This document shows positions 47,404 to 58,259 of a DNA stretch of 64,000 nucleotides, piece by piece (position 1 is the stretch's first letter; every line of letters begins with the position of its first letter). Position numbers and translations under genes: made by a program. The stretch is from Beta vulgaris subsp. vulgaris (taxonomy: Eukaryota > Streptophyta > Magnoliopsida > Caryophyllales > Amaranthaceae): contig NC_079202.1 of the NCBI RefSeq assembly GCF_026745355.1, positions 5,539,158 to 5,603,157 of the forward strand, read 5' to 3'. Below the pieces are notes generated by a model, which was not told the origin of the DNA, did not search any database, and saw only the letters and a program-made list of their open reading frames with translations.

Positions 47404-47976
47404 CTCCCTCCGCTTTTATTTATTTGCTACATTTTGGTTTACACAAGAATTTAGGAGATGTCATTTTCATTCTCTTTTAGTGTATTTTTTGACCCCTTTA
47501 GTATTAAATAGAGTGGGAAAAGGGAAAAAAAGTAGTACTTTTTGAGAAACACTTGATAACCAACTGGTGGAGTCCAAAAGAGACTCAAAAACCCAAAAAA
47601 AAACACAATGGTACCATTATAACTTGGCATTGGTATCAAATTGTTATCAGGACTGGTACCAAGCAAACCTTACTTTGGTATCAATATTTTCGGACAATGG
47701 TACCATAATAACCTAGCATTGGTACCAAGCAAACCCTTGCCACACGCGCGTGTAATCTTCCAACACATAAAATGACCAAACTGCCCCCGTTTGAGTCCAC
47801 CAAGAAACTCAAACGGTTGGACGCCTAGCCAAGCTCGTACTTTTTGGTGGAAGAAGAGGGGAAACAAATATAATACTATTACTTTTTGGTGGGCCAAGTC
47901 TCCTAATAAGGAAATGTAGCAAATAAAAAAACAACCCTTTTTGGAAAATGTAGCAAATAAATAAAAGCAGAGGGAG
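47404..47976. mobile_element. Stowaway MITE with Mutator-like insertion
   Basis: Left end CTCCCTCCGCTTTTATTTAT, right end ATAAATAAAAGCAGAGGGAG, complementary, with TA on both sides. Its interior is split by a 293-bp element at 47545-47837. Confidence 0.85.
47545..47837. mobile_element. Mutator-like MITE, 9-bp TSD
   Basis: The 9-bp duplication TACTTTTTG is perfect (47536-47544 and 47838-47846). The left end AGAAACACTTGATAACCAAC is repeated at 62055, where it begins a much larger element. Terminal inverted similarity is weak but both ends hold CCAAC and GAGT-CTCAAA words. Interior contains four GGTACCA/TGGTACC-type words. Confidence 0.75.
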
Positions 47977-47984
47977 TATATATA

Positions 47985-48268
47985 CTCTCTCCGTTTCCTA
48001 AAGATCTTCCCTCTTTCCTTTTAAGTGCGTTTTCAAAAGATCTTCCCTCTTTTACTTTATTCCTTATTTGGAATGTTTTTCCTTTTTACCCTCTCATGTC
48101 TCTATTAGATGAGTTCACCATTCCATTATTAATTCGATTTTACTCCCTTTCTCTCTCCTACTTTAATCCCTATTTATTTGTTTATTTATCTTACCCACCC
48201 CACACAAATTGATTTCATTGGTATATGTAGTAACAGTAACAAGGAAGATATTTAGGAAACGAATGGAG
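47985..48268. mobile_element. Stowaway MITE
   Basis: Ends CTCTCTCCGTTTCCTAAAGA and TTTAGGAAACGAATGGAG with TA flanks. It lies eight bases after the preceding Stowaway. Confidence 0.8.
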
Positions 48269-48269
48269 T

Positions 48270-48960
48270 ATATGGCATGGGTGGATGGATGGAGCAGGTG
48301 ATTGGTAAAAAAAAGTCTCACTCATCCATCCACCACCTCTCCGTCTCCCTTCTCATTGCGGGTTTTCATTAATGCATCTGCGATGGGTGGGTGGATAATC
48401 CACTCACACGTGAATAATTGTTAGCTCTACTGTTCACTTTCATAAAACCCTAATTTTTTTAATTTATGGTCTATTGCCACCCTTATTGGGAAGTGATAAG
48501 CCCCCTTTTTTTTTTCTTTTTGGTACTAGTTTTTATGGTGTTGTTTCTAATAAAATTTAGTTTCTCTCTAATGGATAGTTTTTCTACATATATATTGAGT
48601 TATATCCACCCGTATATTAGTTTTTTATCTCTCTTCATATGAGAGTCTGGAGACTTCATTATTTTTGCATGAGTCTAAAATTTGAATTATTGATCAAAAT
48701 GTGAACAAATTATTGATCTATATATTTTCCTTCCATTGCACATAGTAATCTGGTGAAAAAAAATTAATAAAAAGAAAAAACTTTGCAGTTCAGACCTATA
48801 CTGTTGATATAGATGTAGCAATTGCAGTACAGATAGGAGCAGCAAAACTAAGCATCATATACCTAGTCGTGGACCGGAGAGGTTGAAACCTCTAACATCA
48901 AACTGAGCTCGTTCATCCATGGATACAACTATAGGCATGACACTCGAAATTCTACTACAA
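48270..48960. other. AT-rich intergenic DNA
   Basis: No gene or clear transposon end was supported. Confidence 0.35.
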
Positions 48961-49463
48961 TTACTATAGGGGGGATTCGACAGTGGGTGGGGTGAGTAGT
49001 GGGGAATTCGATAGGGTGGGGGAGCCGCGGGAGGGTGGGGGAGGAGGGAGCTGCGGATACGGGGTGGTGGGAGGGTGGGGTGAGAAGAGGGAGGGTGTAG
49101 GGTGGGGTAGGGGAGGGGGGCTGCCGAGGATGGTGGGAGGGTGGGGCTGCTAGGGGTGGTGGGACGATAGGGCTGCTGGGGTGGTGGGAGGGTGGGAGAG
49201 GGGTGGTGGATTGGTTGTTAGGGTTAGGGTTAGAGTTTAGGGTTAAGGTTAGAGGTAGGTGTTAGAATTAGGGTTAGGATTAGGGTTTAAAATAGAAAAT
49301 TAGGGTTAATGACTTACGAAAACTTGACACCGTTAGTCATTTAGGGTATTTCATGCATTTTGTGAAAATAGTAAGGATACCTGGTGCATTTGTTTAGAAA
49401 CAAGAGTACCCCCATGAATTTTAAAAAAATCACAAGTGTACCTGGTGAAAAAACTATTTTTTT
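48961..49463. mobile_element. G-rich half of a foldback element with TTAGGG-like run
   Basis: 48970-49205 is dominated by GGTGGGAGGGTGGGG words. 49207-49292 holds variants of TTAGGG. 49296-49463 matches the right arm of the foldback element at 44830-44998 (TAATGACT-ACG, ATGCATTTTG, ACCTGGTG). No left C-rich arm was found, so this copy appears half-sized. Strand-biased G runs could form quadruplexes. Confidence 0.55.
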
Positions 49464-49632
49464 TAGCTAAAATTTGCTTAATTGAACCAAACTAAACTGA
49501 ATAAAAATTATGTGAATAAAAAAAGGGTTAATATTAAGCTCAAAATAACATGACTTTAGTGTAGCGTGACTAGAAGTATAAATATGTGGAACTTGCGACA
49601 TCTGGTCAGCCACTTATCACCCACACAAATAA

Positions 49633-49983
49633 GGCTATGTTTAGTTCACTTGAAATTTTCTGATCTGAACTTATCTGATCTGATTTGATCTGAACTTATT
49701 TTTTATGATCTGATCTGATCTGAACTGATCTGATAACAAGATCTTATCTTTGAGATTTTTCTCAATATATAAGAAAAAATATAGTCATATGGGGTCTTGT
49801 TTGATTCGTCTCAATGAGTACTTTATTAATATTCAATTATTATAATTTTTACTAATAGTAATGAAAGATATAATAATTTTTAAATATAAGCATGATCTGA
49901 ACTGATCTGATCTGAACTTATTTTTTCTGATCTGATCTGATTAGATCTGAAATAAGCAAAAATAAGGTGAACTGAACATAGCC
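49633..49983. mobile_element. Tourist-like MITE with GATCTGAACT repeats
   Basis: Ends GGCTATGTTTAGTTCAC and GTGAACTGAACATAGCC are inverted copies and flanked by TAA (49630-49632 and 49984-49986). Arms repeat TGATCTGAAC. The centre (49750-49870) holds a fragment of the Stowaway family seen at 42947. Confidence 0.85.
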
Positions 49984-50113
49984 TAAGTGACCGACTTTAG
50001 TTTAGGAAATTCTTTGCACTAAGGTTATTGGACTGATAGCTTAATTACGTCCATAAAATTTAATAATCACAATTCACATTTGATTTCAGATTTAAAAATG
50101 ACTTTTAAATTCG

Positions 50114-50788
50114 AATTTTTTCCTTCAATAATGCAAAAGTGGGTTTTAATTCCCAAAATATGTCCAAAAATAAAAAAATTCCCTGCATACCGTCCACGTA
50201 GGACGGCACGCGAGAAATTTTTTTTTTTCTACTTCCAACAAAACCGCTACTTGAAGTAGCGGTTTACTGAATTTTTTTCTTATAAACCGCTACTTCAAGT
50301 AGCGGTTTATTATGATAAACGCTACTCCTACAACAACAACAACTGTTTTTTGTCATTAGCGACGGCTTAAAGCCGTCGGTGATTTCAGCGACTGTTGTTT
50401 GACATTAGCGACGGCTTTTAGCCGTTGATGATTTCAGCGACTGTTTTTTGTCATTAGCGACGACATTTAGCCTTCGTTGATACATATTTTCTTGTAGTAT
50501 TATCCCCAACTCCAGAATTTTGCCCAGGTAAACCGCTACTCAGAGTAGCGGTTTATAAATATAAATCGCTACTTGAGATAGCGGTTTATGTGTATAAACC
50601 GCTACTTAGAGTAGCGGTTTATTATAAATATAAACCACTACTCCGAGTAGCGTTTTACCTGGGCAAAAACAAAAAAAAACTAGTTTCTCGCGTGTCGTCC
50701 TACGTGGACGGTACGCAGGGAATTTTTTTATTTTTTGACATATTTTTGGAAATTAAAACCCACTTTTGCATTATTCAAAGAAAAAAAT
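50114..50788. mobile_element. Mutator-like element with long TIRs and hairpin repeats
   Basis: Inverted arms of about 110 bases (50114-50222 and 50680-50788) share GCAAAAGTGGGTTTTAATT and CCGTCCACGTAGGACG. A direct repeat CTTTTAAATTCG flanks both sides (50102-50113 and 50789-50800), fitting a Mutator-type duplication. The interior carries palindromes of the form AAACCGCTACTTNNAGTAGC six times. A CACTA-like mini-element is nested at about 50325-50500. No coding. Confidence 0.75.
50325..50500. mobile_element. CACTA-like mini-element
   Basis: The right end TTTCTTGTAGTA and left end CCTACAACAACAAC approximate CACTA termini. The interior repeats TTAGCGACGGCTT-AGCCGT and TTTCAGCGACTG three times, as CACTA subterminal repeats do. 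Borders are uncertain. Confidence 0.45.
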
Positions 50789-51207
50789 CTTTTAAATTCG
50801 CTAAATTTTCACAGTTATATTTATTGTTGCTGAGACAAGATCGTGATGAGTAAGTTTCATTTGTGGCTTTGCCTGGTCTGATTTCTGCTGACAAAACCTA
50901 TAACATACTAGGTACTCTATTACTTAGGCCATTAGCTAAACAAAAGCACTAGTTTCCCTTCTCGTGTGTCTCATTAATTAAGTGCTCAGTCTATGAAGAA
51001 GGCCTTGTACACTTTTTAGTAAAGAATTGCTTTAGAGTTTCTATATGACAGTTATTGACACTACTTTCTACAGTCAATGAATTACATTTGCTCAAAGCTT
51101 CTGACACAAACTACAGTTCTTAACACTATTGCTCATTGTTCACGAACTATTTTATTTGATTTTCCCCTATTTTTACAAAATATAAATTTTGACCATGTAA
51201 TTTTATA

Positions 51208-51464
51208 CTTCCTCCGTTCTGTTTTAAATGAAACATTGGATGAAATGACACTATTCACTAATCAATTTTAACTTCAAATTATCGCTATTATATAAAGAAA
51301 AATATAGTCAAGTGGGATCTTGTTAGATTCGTCTCGATGTATACTATCAAATTATAACTTTTTTATATTTTTTACGTTTACACAACTAAAGATATTATTG
51401 ACTAAAGAATCGCGTTGGGTTGCGTGAAAAAGCAAACGTTTCATTTAAAACGGAACGGAGGAAG
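51208..51464. mobile_element. Stowaway MITE
   Basis: Ends CTTCCTCCGTTCTGTTTTAA and TTAAAACGGAACGGAGGAAG are perfect complements with TA on both sides. Confidence 0.9.
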
Positions 51465-51477
51465 TATGTAAAAATAG

Positions 51478-51720
51478 TAATTTCTCTTTTTTTCTTTTTT
51501 TTTTATCGTTCTTACTTTGACTTTGTACGTTTGTCAATGCATTTATTCTACATTAAATATCTTTCATTAAAAATTATAATAATTGAAGATTAATAAAATA
51601 CTCATTGAGACGAATAAAAAGAGACCCCACATGACTATATTTTTTCTTATATATTGAAAAAAAAACTAAAAGATTCTCTCTAGTTATGAATAGTGTCAAG
51701 ATTCTAAATACTTATAATGC
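51478..51720. mobile_element. Decayed Stowaway-family fragment, inverted
   Basis: It reads as the reverse complement of the family at 42947 (GACCCCACATGACTATATTT, then GTGTCAAGATTC). Terminal sequences are degraded. Confidence 0.5.
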
Positions 51721-52241
51721 ATGATTCTATTTTTGCACAGGTATTAAGGTCAATAGAATCTAATAGTGTTTGCATATTGAAAATAAATTTTCATCCGTAA
51801 GGATGCTTTAGGGTGGCCTGTAAATTGGGTTCCTCCCTAGTTTCTTGTTTTTCTAGCTAAAAAAAAATATTGAAAATAAATTTTATGGGAAAAAGGTTGA
51901 TTTTAGGAAAGAAAATGACAATAAGTGGTAAAAGAGTATTAAATGCATGACTAATTGGTTAAGTAAATAAAAAAAACTATTTCCAATAATCAAATAAATA
52001 ATGGTGGCACAATTTTTCTATGAAAATCATGGAAATGTGTTGAATAAAAAAAGGAAACAAAATTTACATTTTGGGGAACTTCAAAAGGAAAAAAGCACTA
52101 TTATGAGAGAGAAAGTATTAGGTAAATTATGATTGGATTAATTAGCCTTAATAGTAGTATAATTTTCCCAAAACATCAAATTTTTGATAATTTTTTCTTG
52201 AAAGAGATACTTGAAAATGAGAACGGTAAAAATGTGTTTTG
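51721..52241. other. AT-rich intergenic DNA, nothing recognised
   Basis: No gene, terminal repeat or tandem array was supported. Confidence 0.35.
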
Positions 52242-52490
52242 TAGAGGTGATCATGGGCTGGGTCGGGCCGGGTTCTAGTCGGGTCACACCTCGAAAAATT
52301 GCCCGTTAGTCGGGTTGGCCAAAATTCGGATCAAAAATTTGTGCCCAAAGCTCCTTTTAGGGCCAAATAGGTCGGGCTTTTCGGGCCCATCACAAAGCCA
52401 AAAAAATCGGATCGGACCCGGCCACGGGCCAAAAATTCTGCCCAAACTTGCTCAAAATTCGAGCAGGCCGGGCTGATTTGATCAGTTCTA
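52242..52490. mobile_element. hAT-type MITE, relative of 35229-35515
   Basis: Ends TAGAGGTGATCATGGGCTGG and (complement) TAGAACTGATCAAATC. CGGGC/GCCCG words fill the arms. Flanks GTGTTTTG and ATACTTTG may be a diverged TSD. Confidence 0.65.
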
Positions 52491-52629
52491 ATACTTTGAC
52501 AAGCATTGAAGTCAAAGGAATGAAGTCTTTTGACATTTCAATATACATGATGTAATTATTAAAAAAGATCACCAATCTCCGATCCAATACAAAAAAACAT
52601 TACTTAACTAGTTTATCTACCATATATTA

Positions 52630-52880
52630 ACCTCTGTTTCTAAATAAGTGCAATGCTTGACTTTCACACTTGCCAACGCACAACTTTCATCATTAACATC
52701 TCTAATTATATACTTGTAAAAGTTATAAACAGTTGATATTATGAGAATATTCATTAAAAAAAATCCAATAATATTTTATATGATCAATTTGTTTCTATAT
52801 GTTAGTACAAAGATCTAGTCCAAGTGAATTGTGTGAATAGTGCAAAAGTCAAATTGTTGCAGTTAAAAAAAAGGAGGAGC
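52630..52880. mobile_element. Degenerate Stowaway MITE
   Basis: Left CCTCTGTTTCTAAATAAGTG and right TTAAAAAAAAGGAGGAG are roughly complementary. The interior has Stowaway-like AT composition. Support is moderate. Confidence 0.45.
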
Positions 52881-52959
52881 TAATAAGTCTACTTCATGTC
52901 ATCTCATAAACTTGAAAAATAATCCCTTCATTTTTCACTTTCTAGCATAATATGGTAAC

Positions 52960-54099
52960 CATAGGCTTTATTGGCGCTCGTCATCGCCGTTGCCGGTCAC
53001 CGATCATCGTTCGTCCTTCGCAATAGGTATGCAGCGACAATGGATATGAAGCGACTACTTCATCGCCAGTCGTTCTCAGCGACAATAGATCTGAAGCGAG
53101 TACTAACAACGACATTTCTTCATCTCCGCGGTCGTCGACAACACCTCCTTCCACTATGAAAAGCCGTAGTCTTCCGACGATATTGCTGCAAAGGCCGGAA
53201 CCACCGAAGAAGCCGACGGGCTAGGGTTTAAAAGCCAGTTAATTTCTGGTGGAGAAAAAAGGTTTTATTTTCTTTTGTTTTATTGGTGTTTTTTTGTACC
53301 CAGTTGATAATTTGTTGATGGTATTGGATTTTGGATGATTTTTTGTGTAATTTGGGATAAAAAGAATTACTCTTGTTTTAGTTTCACGATTTTTTGTGCA
53401 ATTTTTGTGTTGCTTGTCAGGATTTCTTCAAATCGATGATTTAAATCTACTCTGGCCGTTCGTCTTCTCACACTCCGTTCGTCCAGATCTGTTTGTTCGC
53501 TCGTCGCCCGTCCAGATCTGTTTGTTCGCTGCGTTCACCATAAAGCTCGTCGCGCGTCTGTTCACCATAAAGCCCAGAGATTATGTTTGTTATTTACATT
53601 AATGTCCGTTCCCAGATCTCAATTTCTTTGTTTGTTCATCATTAGTTTCTTAGTTTTTTCATCAGTAGTTTCTTAGTTTTTTCATTTGATCAGGTTCTTA
53701 TGTTTTAGTTTTAATTTTAATTTATTTCTTAGTCTTTTTATTTCAGGCTTTTAATTTTTTACTCTAGTTTTATGTCTCTTTTGTATTGGGCTTTTATAAG
53801 AGTGGATTGTTATAGTTATTATGTTTATATTATAATTGTACTATAATTACAACAAATTGAGTCTTGAGAAATGAAAAAAAAAAATTACCTGCCCTGCGTC
53901 TATTGCTGCGGTTTTGGGAAGAAACCGCAACAATAGACCTGTATTTTTTATATTAAAAAAATATATATTGCTGCAGTTTTGAGTAGAAATCGCAGCAATA
54001 TATTAATAACCTATTGCTGTCCCTTTAATTGCTGCGCGGTCAAAATCGCCGCAATATGCCACTTTTTGACCGCAACAATAAGCGTTTATTCTACTAGTG
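52960..54099 (+). mobile_element. CACTA-type element, right end with ATTGCTGCGG repeats
   Basis: The right terminus CTACTAGTG at 54091-54099 is the complement of a CACTA end (CACTAGTAG). Before it, 53890-54090 holds inverted and direct subterminal repeats of ATTGCTGCGGTTT and AAACCGCAACAATA. 52960-53880 is transcribed-looking but shows no protein family; it has a CAGCGACAAT-GAT(A/C)TGAAGCGA duplication and a repeated GTCCAGATCTGTTTGTTCGC at 53480-53530. The left CACTA end was not found. Confidence 0.55.
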
Positions 54100-54104
54100 A
54101 AGTG

Positions 54105-54615
54105 GCGAAAAATCCCAAAAAAAGTGTCGAAAAAAATGTGGAAATTCTAGTATTGGTTGCATCTAAAAGCATCATTTTGCGAGACTTATGGTTGCATTAG
54201 AGACAACTTATAATTAGGGACAGACTTATGGTTGCCTCTAAATATAAGTGGTCTTATCAACAATATAACTCTCGCCCCAAAATGGTGGCATTAGGGCAAC
54301 CTATAATTAGCAATTGACTTATGGTTGCCTCTAAATGTGAGTAGCTTTAGCAACACTACAACGTGTATGTCTCAAACAGGTGGCATTAGGGGCAACCAGT
54401 GATCAGCGACAGGCTTATGGTTGCCTCTAAATGTAAGTGTCTTTAGCAGCACTATAACGTGTTTGCCTCTAAAAGGAGGCATTAGGGGCAACCAATAATT
54501 AGCGACGGACTAATTAGAGGCAGCCAGAAAATTGCTTCTAAAGACCTTTAGAGGCTCCAAACATACATTTAGATGCAATTTTAGATTGCCTCTATATGTA
54601 GCTTTTTTTATAGTG
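54105..54615 (+). mobile_element. CACTA-type element, right end with about 98-bp repeats
   Basis: The right terminus ends TTTTTTTATAGTG at 54615, complement of CACTATAAAAAAA. About three repeats of roughly 98 bases contain GGCATTAGGGGCAACC and ACTTATGGTTGCCTCTAAAT. It directly follows the end of another CACTA family. Left end not defined. Confidence 0.55.
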
Positions 54616-54619
54616 TCCG

Positions 54620-56290
54620 TTCAATGCTTCTAATCAAAGCCAAATACCTGTTATCTAGGAAAATCTTGAACATATGGTTAGGGGTGAAAGTTATTCGGAT
54701 AAAATCCAAAATCCAATCCAATCCAATCCAAATTAGTAATTCGGATCGGATTTGAACCATGTTCGGATTGGATTCCGATTGAGATTTTTTGAAAAATTGA
54801 ATTTTCGGATCAGATTGGATTGAGGGTAATCAGATCCAAAAATCCAATATAACCAAATAGTAATGTGCCTTGTATTATGAATCTGGATTGGGCTTAAGTG
54901 CTTAACTGATTTTTTTATATAAAAAACCTATGCCATAGCCCAATACACATAACACTTCAACCCTTCCCCTAAAACACTAAGTGCACCTAATTCCTCATTT
55001 TCTAAATTTACTAAGTTGTTGTTGTGCTTAATTCATTTCACCGAAAAACTAGAGTTTTAAAAATATCGGATTTTCGGATCGGATCCAATCTAGAGTATGA
55101 AAATTCGGATTGGATTGGATTGGATTCAAACCCTAATTGGTTTGGATTGGATTGAAAAAATTGAAATCCAAAATTTATTCGGATCGGATTGAATTAGGCC
55201 CTAATCCAAACCGCACACCGAACTTTCACCCCTACATATGGTGACTGCTGCTCATTTGCTAAATGTGTTTAATGACTTCCAGGCCAAGATGGAAGCAGTC
55301 GTTTAGGAACAGATCAAGAACGATGTGTTGTTTTGCCAGGTTAATCCAGAACTGGCTGCTAACAATCCAACTCCTCTTCGGGGACACTCTTAAGAGAATC
55401 ACGTAGGTGCTTGTCAACCTGCTCGTCAAGAATTTTTTATGAGTACAACTAGATGAAAACAACCAGAAAGTAGTGAGTAACGAAGGAAGATGGACTACAA
55501 CATGGTGGTTAGGACCCATAATGACCCGCGTCCGAACGGGCATCGGATGGAAACAAATACCTGGGAATATCTGGAGGCAAAGAAAGCTGCTACTTTACAA
55601 TAGTTAGCCACATGGTTTACACCGTACTTAAGAGACCCCCCTTTGAAGCTACCTTCTCGGACTGAAGGAAGAAGTCTGGGACCTTCACTTCCTCCTCCAA
55701 GGCAAGAGAAAACCGTGGAGCAGTTGATGGTCTAGTGACGTGCAGCCCCGGAAAATACCTTAGCTAATCCTGTTTTGAAGGAGGACCAAAAGGAGTTCGC
55801 ATCTATTGAGGGACAGCTGGGAGTTCTCCAGATCAACTGGCCAACTACCTTTTTCGCCAGTATAGTGGAGGCGCCCCCCTTCCTAAAGGTTAAATTTTCT
55901 ACAATTGAGTCGTTTGACGGAACAACTGATCCATACAGTCACCTTTATTTACGATGTATGTGGTGAAAGAATTTTTCGGCTACTCTAAAGGGAGTAGCTT
56001 TGAAATGATTTAACCACCTCCCCCCTAATTCAGTCAATAATTTCACTAAACTCAGTTATTTATTTACCAGTCACTTTGTAGCTAATCGACAAGAACAAAA
56101 TACAAGCATGCATTTAGGCAAGGTCATTCAAGGACCAAAAGAATCTCTTTGAAGTTTTGTTATGAGGTTTGATCTTGAAGCTTTGCATATTCAAGATCTT
56201 GATGTAGGTGTGGTCTTTGACGCCTTTATTAGAGGACTAAGGCCATGAAGTTTTAAGTTTTATCTTGTCCAGAAGAAAATCACCAGTCTT
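54620..56290 (+). pseudogene. Gypsy gag, broken and interrupted by a hAT MITE
   Basis: Pieces around 55243-55735, 55775-55966 and 56000-56290 resemble Gypsy gag. Signs are FSTIESFDGTTDPYSHL (about 55905), followed by LDVGVVFDAFIRGLRP near 56203 after stops. The first part, 54620-54670, is cut from the rest by a hAT MITE at 54679-55234. Frameshifts and stops are frequent. No reverse transcriptase follows. An LTR fragment begins near 56295. Confidence 0.65.
54679..55234. mobile_element. hAT MITE with perfect 8-bp TSD
   Basis: Ends TAGGGGTGAAAGTT and AACTTTCACCCCTA are exact complements. CATATGGT occurs on both sides (54671-54678 and 55235-55242). Subterminal arms repeat ATTCGGATCGGATT and AATCCAATCC. 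It interrupts the Gypsy gag remnant. Confidence 0.95.
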
Positions 56291-56294
56291 ATAA

Positions 56295-56936
56295 AGGCTC
56301 AAAAGTCAACCCCAAATGTAAAAGTAAACTATATAATACTAAAGTCAACACAAGCTCTCCAACTTCCCGAACCCATGATGCATCATCTTCGAATCTGTAA
56401 TAGACGATGCTCTATTGATCCTGAGATATTGCTCATCAAATGGGTCATCAAGCATCAATAAGACATAGCCATGATCAACACATACACACAAAACATGTAA
56501 TCAGCAAAGTTGAGTTCTACATCGTAAATAGATATAAAACCTAACATGATACTAATGAACATTAAATAGGGATAAATAATAATATAATAACACATCAGAC
56601 TACTTTTACTTAACTCGACTCCACAAATAATAAATTCATTAATTTAGATTGAATAGGCAATGGAAAGAGTTGTCCAAACCAGAATTTTCTTCAATCTAGA
56701 AGATGAAGTAAGGGCACGACTCCGTACTCCTTGACCTACAATATCGAGGAACCTTTTAAATAAAATTAGGGCAGATAATGAATCCGGTCACGAGAAAAGC
56801 CATGGACTACTTTTTTAAATCATTAAATAATTCCTTTGACTTTCAAATAGTCAACCTTTTAAGAAATAAATCATCTAAATATTAAAATATTTAAAATATA
56901 CATTAAAAAAGCATTTATATAACTAATAAAATTACA
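56295..56936 (+). mobile_element. LTR fragment related to the solo LTR at 30801
   Basis: It shares ATCGAGGAACCTTTTAAATA, CCATGATCAACACA and ACTTTCAAAT-G(T/A)CAACCTTTT with 31660-32170 and 34690-34814, and ends at a GGGATTACA-like border (56930). The middle of the LTR is deleted and its 5' end is absent. Confidence 0.65.
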
Positions 56937-56999
56937 TGGGATTACATTACCTTTATCTTCGGCCAACTGTATGTAAACCAGCGGCGACCAAGAAGTTGT

Positions 57000-58170
57000 C
57001 GTCAAATTTTTTTTCCAAAGGGGATCCAGTTAGCTGGCCCTTTAATAGTTGGACGGTTTGGTTTAGAATACTCAACTATCCTGAAGTATTCTACCACTTC
57101 GTCATCAAATCTATCTTCCAAATCCAAGATAGATGCTTCTCGTCCGGTGTTCATCTCTACCCGGCTGTAGTAACGATATCCCCCAACAATGTCTTCGCTA
57201 GGTTCCCGGACGAAGATGAAGTCGGCCTTCCAGTTATACATGTTTGAGGGTTTCCCAGGCATTGATAAACCTGGCATAATTGTAGACGCTAAACCAAGCC
57301 TCGTCCACCGTTTTTGGAACTTTGGATACATAGTGTATCTGGGTGAAGGCTGGTAAAGAAATGGTTAGGCTGCGCAATTTGCAGATGGCTATGAAGGTTA
57401 GGATGTTGTGCCAGGCATTCGACACCTGTTGGTTATGGCCGATGTTGTAATGCCTTAGCACAATCTCAATGAATTATGGAGGGGAAATCTCAACCCGGCG
57501 TCCAAAAGTAACTTATAAATGGCAAATTATAGTGACCCCGGGGATCGCTTAAGTTTGTGGCTTCCTCGTCAGGGATTACAAAAGAATAACCCGACATGAG
57601 CATAGCAAGTAACAAATGACTAGGGACAGAGCCAAGCATTTCTAACCACTTATGGTTTACTATTATGAAGCCCGGGTTAGAGAGGGGACCTAAAATTCTC
57701 CTAGTCTCATACAATGTAGTAGATGGTTCGTCGGATTCTCCAGGAGAACTAGACTTGCCCTCGTCATCCGCGCTGTGACTTTTTTTCCATCTCTATATCT
57801 CTTCCAGATGGGCTGGCCTCTGGATTTATTAGTTCAAAATTCTCTCCACTGTTGTTACCTGGAGAAGAAGGCTCTGCCGCTGGCCTAGCACGCACTTTGG
57901 GTTTCCTTTCCCTTATTTATATTTTTGAAAACCCATCCAGTAGATTCGTCTTAGACAGGCGGCTTGCTTGACGCGCGTTAGATTACCCTACACAAGTAAA
58001 GACTGGTTCGTCTAACTTTGTTACGTTGGCCAAATCCATAGAAATAAGGATAGACATAATCGGCCAAAATAGGCCCAAGCCTAAAATGTGCCAAAGAAGA
58101 ATAACTATCAGTTCTAGCGTCAAGGAAAAGTCTTGAACTGTCGGGATTATTTGATGAAGAGTAGGAATTC
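57000..58170 (-). pseudogene. Gypsy-associated ORF (transposase_28-like), broken
   Basis: Read on the minus strand from about 58167, it starts MNSYSSSNNPDSSRLFLD and runs through 57714-57490 (SNPGFIIVNHKWLEM, then PSHLLLAMLMSGYSF), 57461-57234 (LRHYNIGHNQQVSNAWHNIL) and 57331-57002 (YNWKADFIFVREPSED). The pieces overlap in frame changes. The pattern resembles the putative gypsy-type transposon domain found as an extra ORF in Tat-group Gypsy elements. I am fairly unsure of the family. At least three stops or shifts make it a pseudogene. Confidence 0.45.
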
Positions 58171-58259
58171 ATTTTATTGCTTTTTAAGGAAAAAAAAAAA
58201 GAATAAGGAATACAAGGAAGAAAAGAGAGAAACCCGACGAGCGCTTGGACGAGTGATGA

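Noticed and set aside
49207..49292. Interstitial telomere
   Set aside because: Words are TTAGGG variants, irregular, and not the plant TTTAGGG; they grade into G-rich low-complexity DNA of a mobile element.
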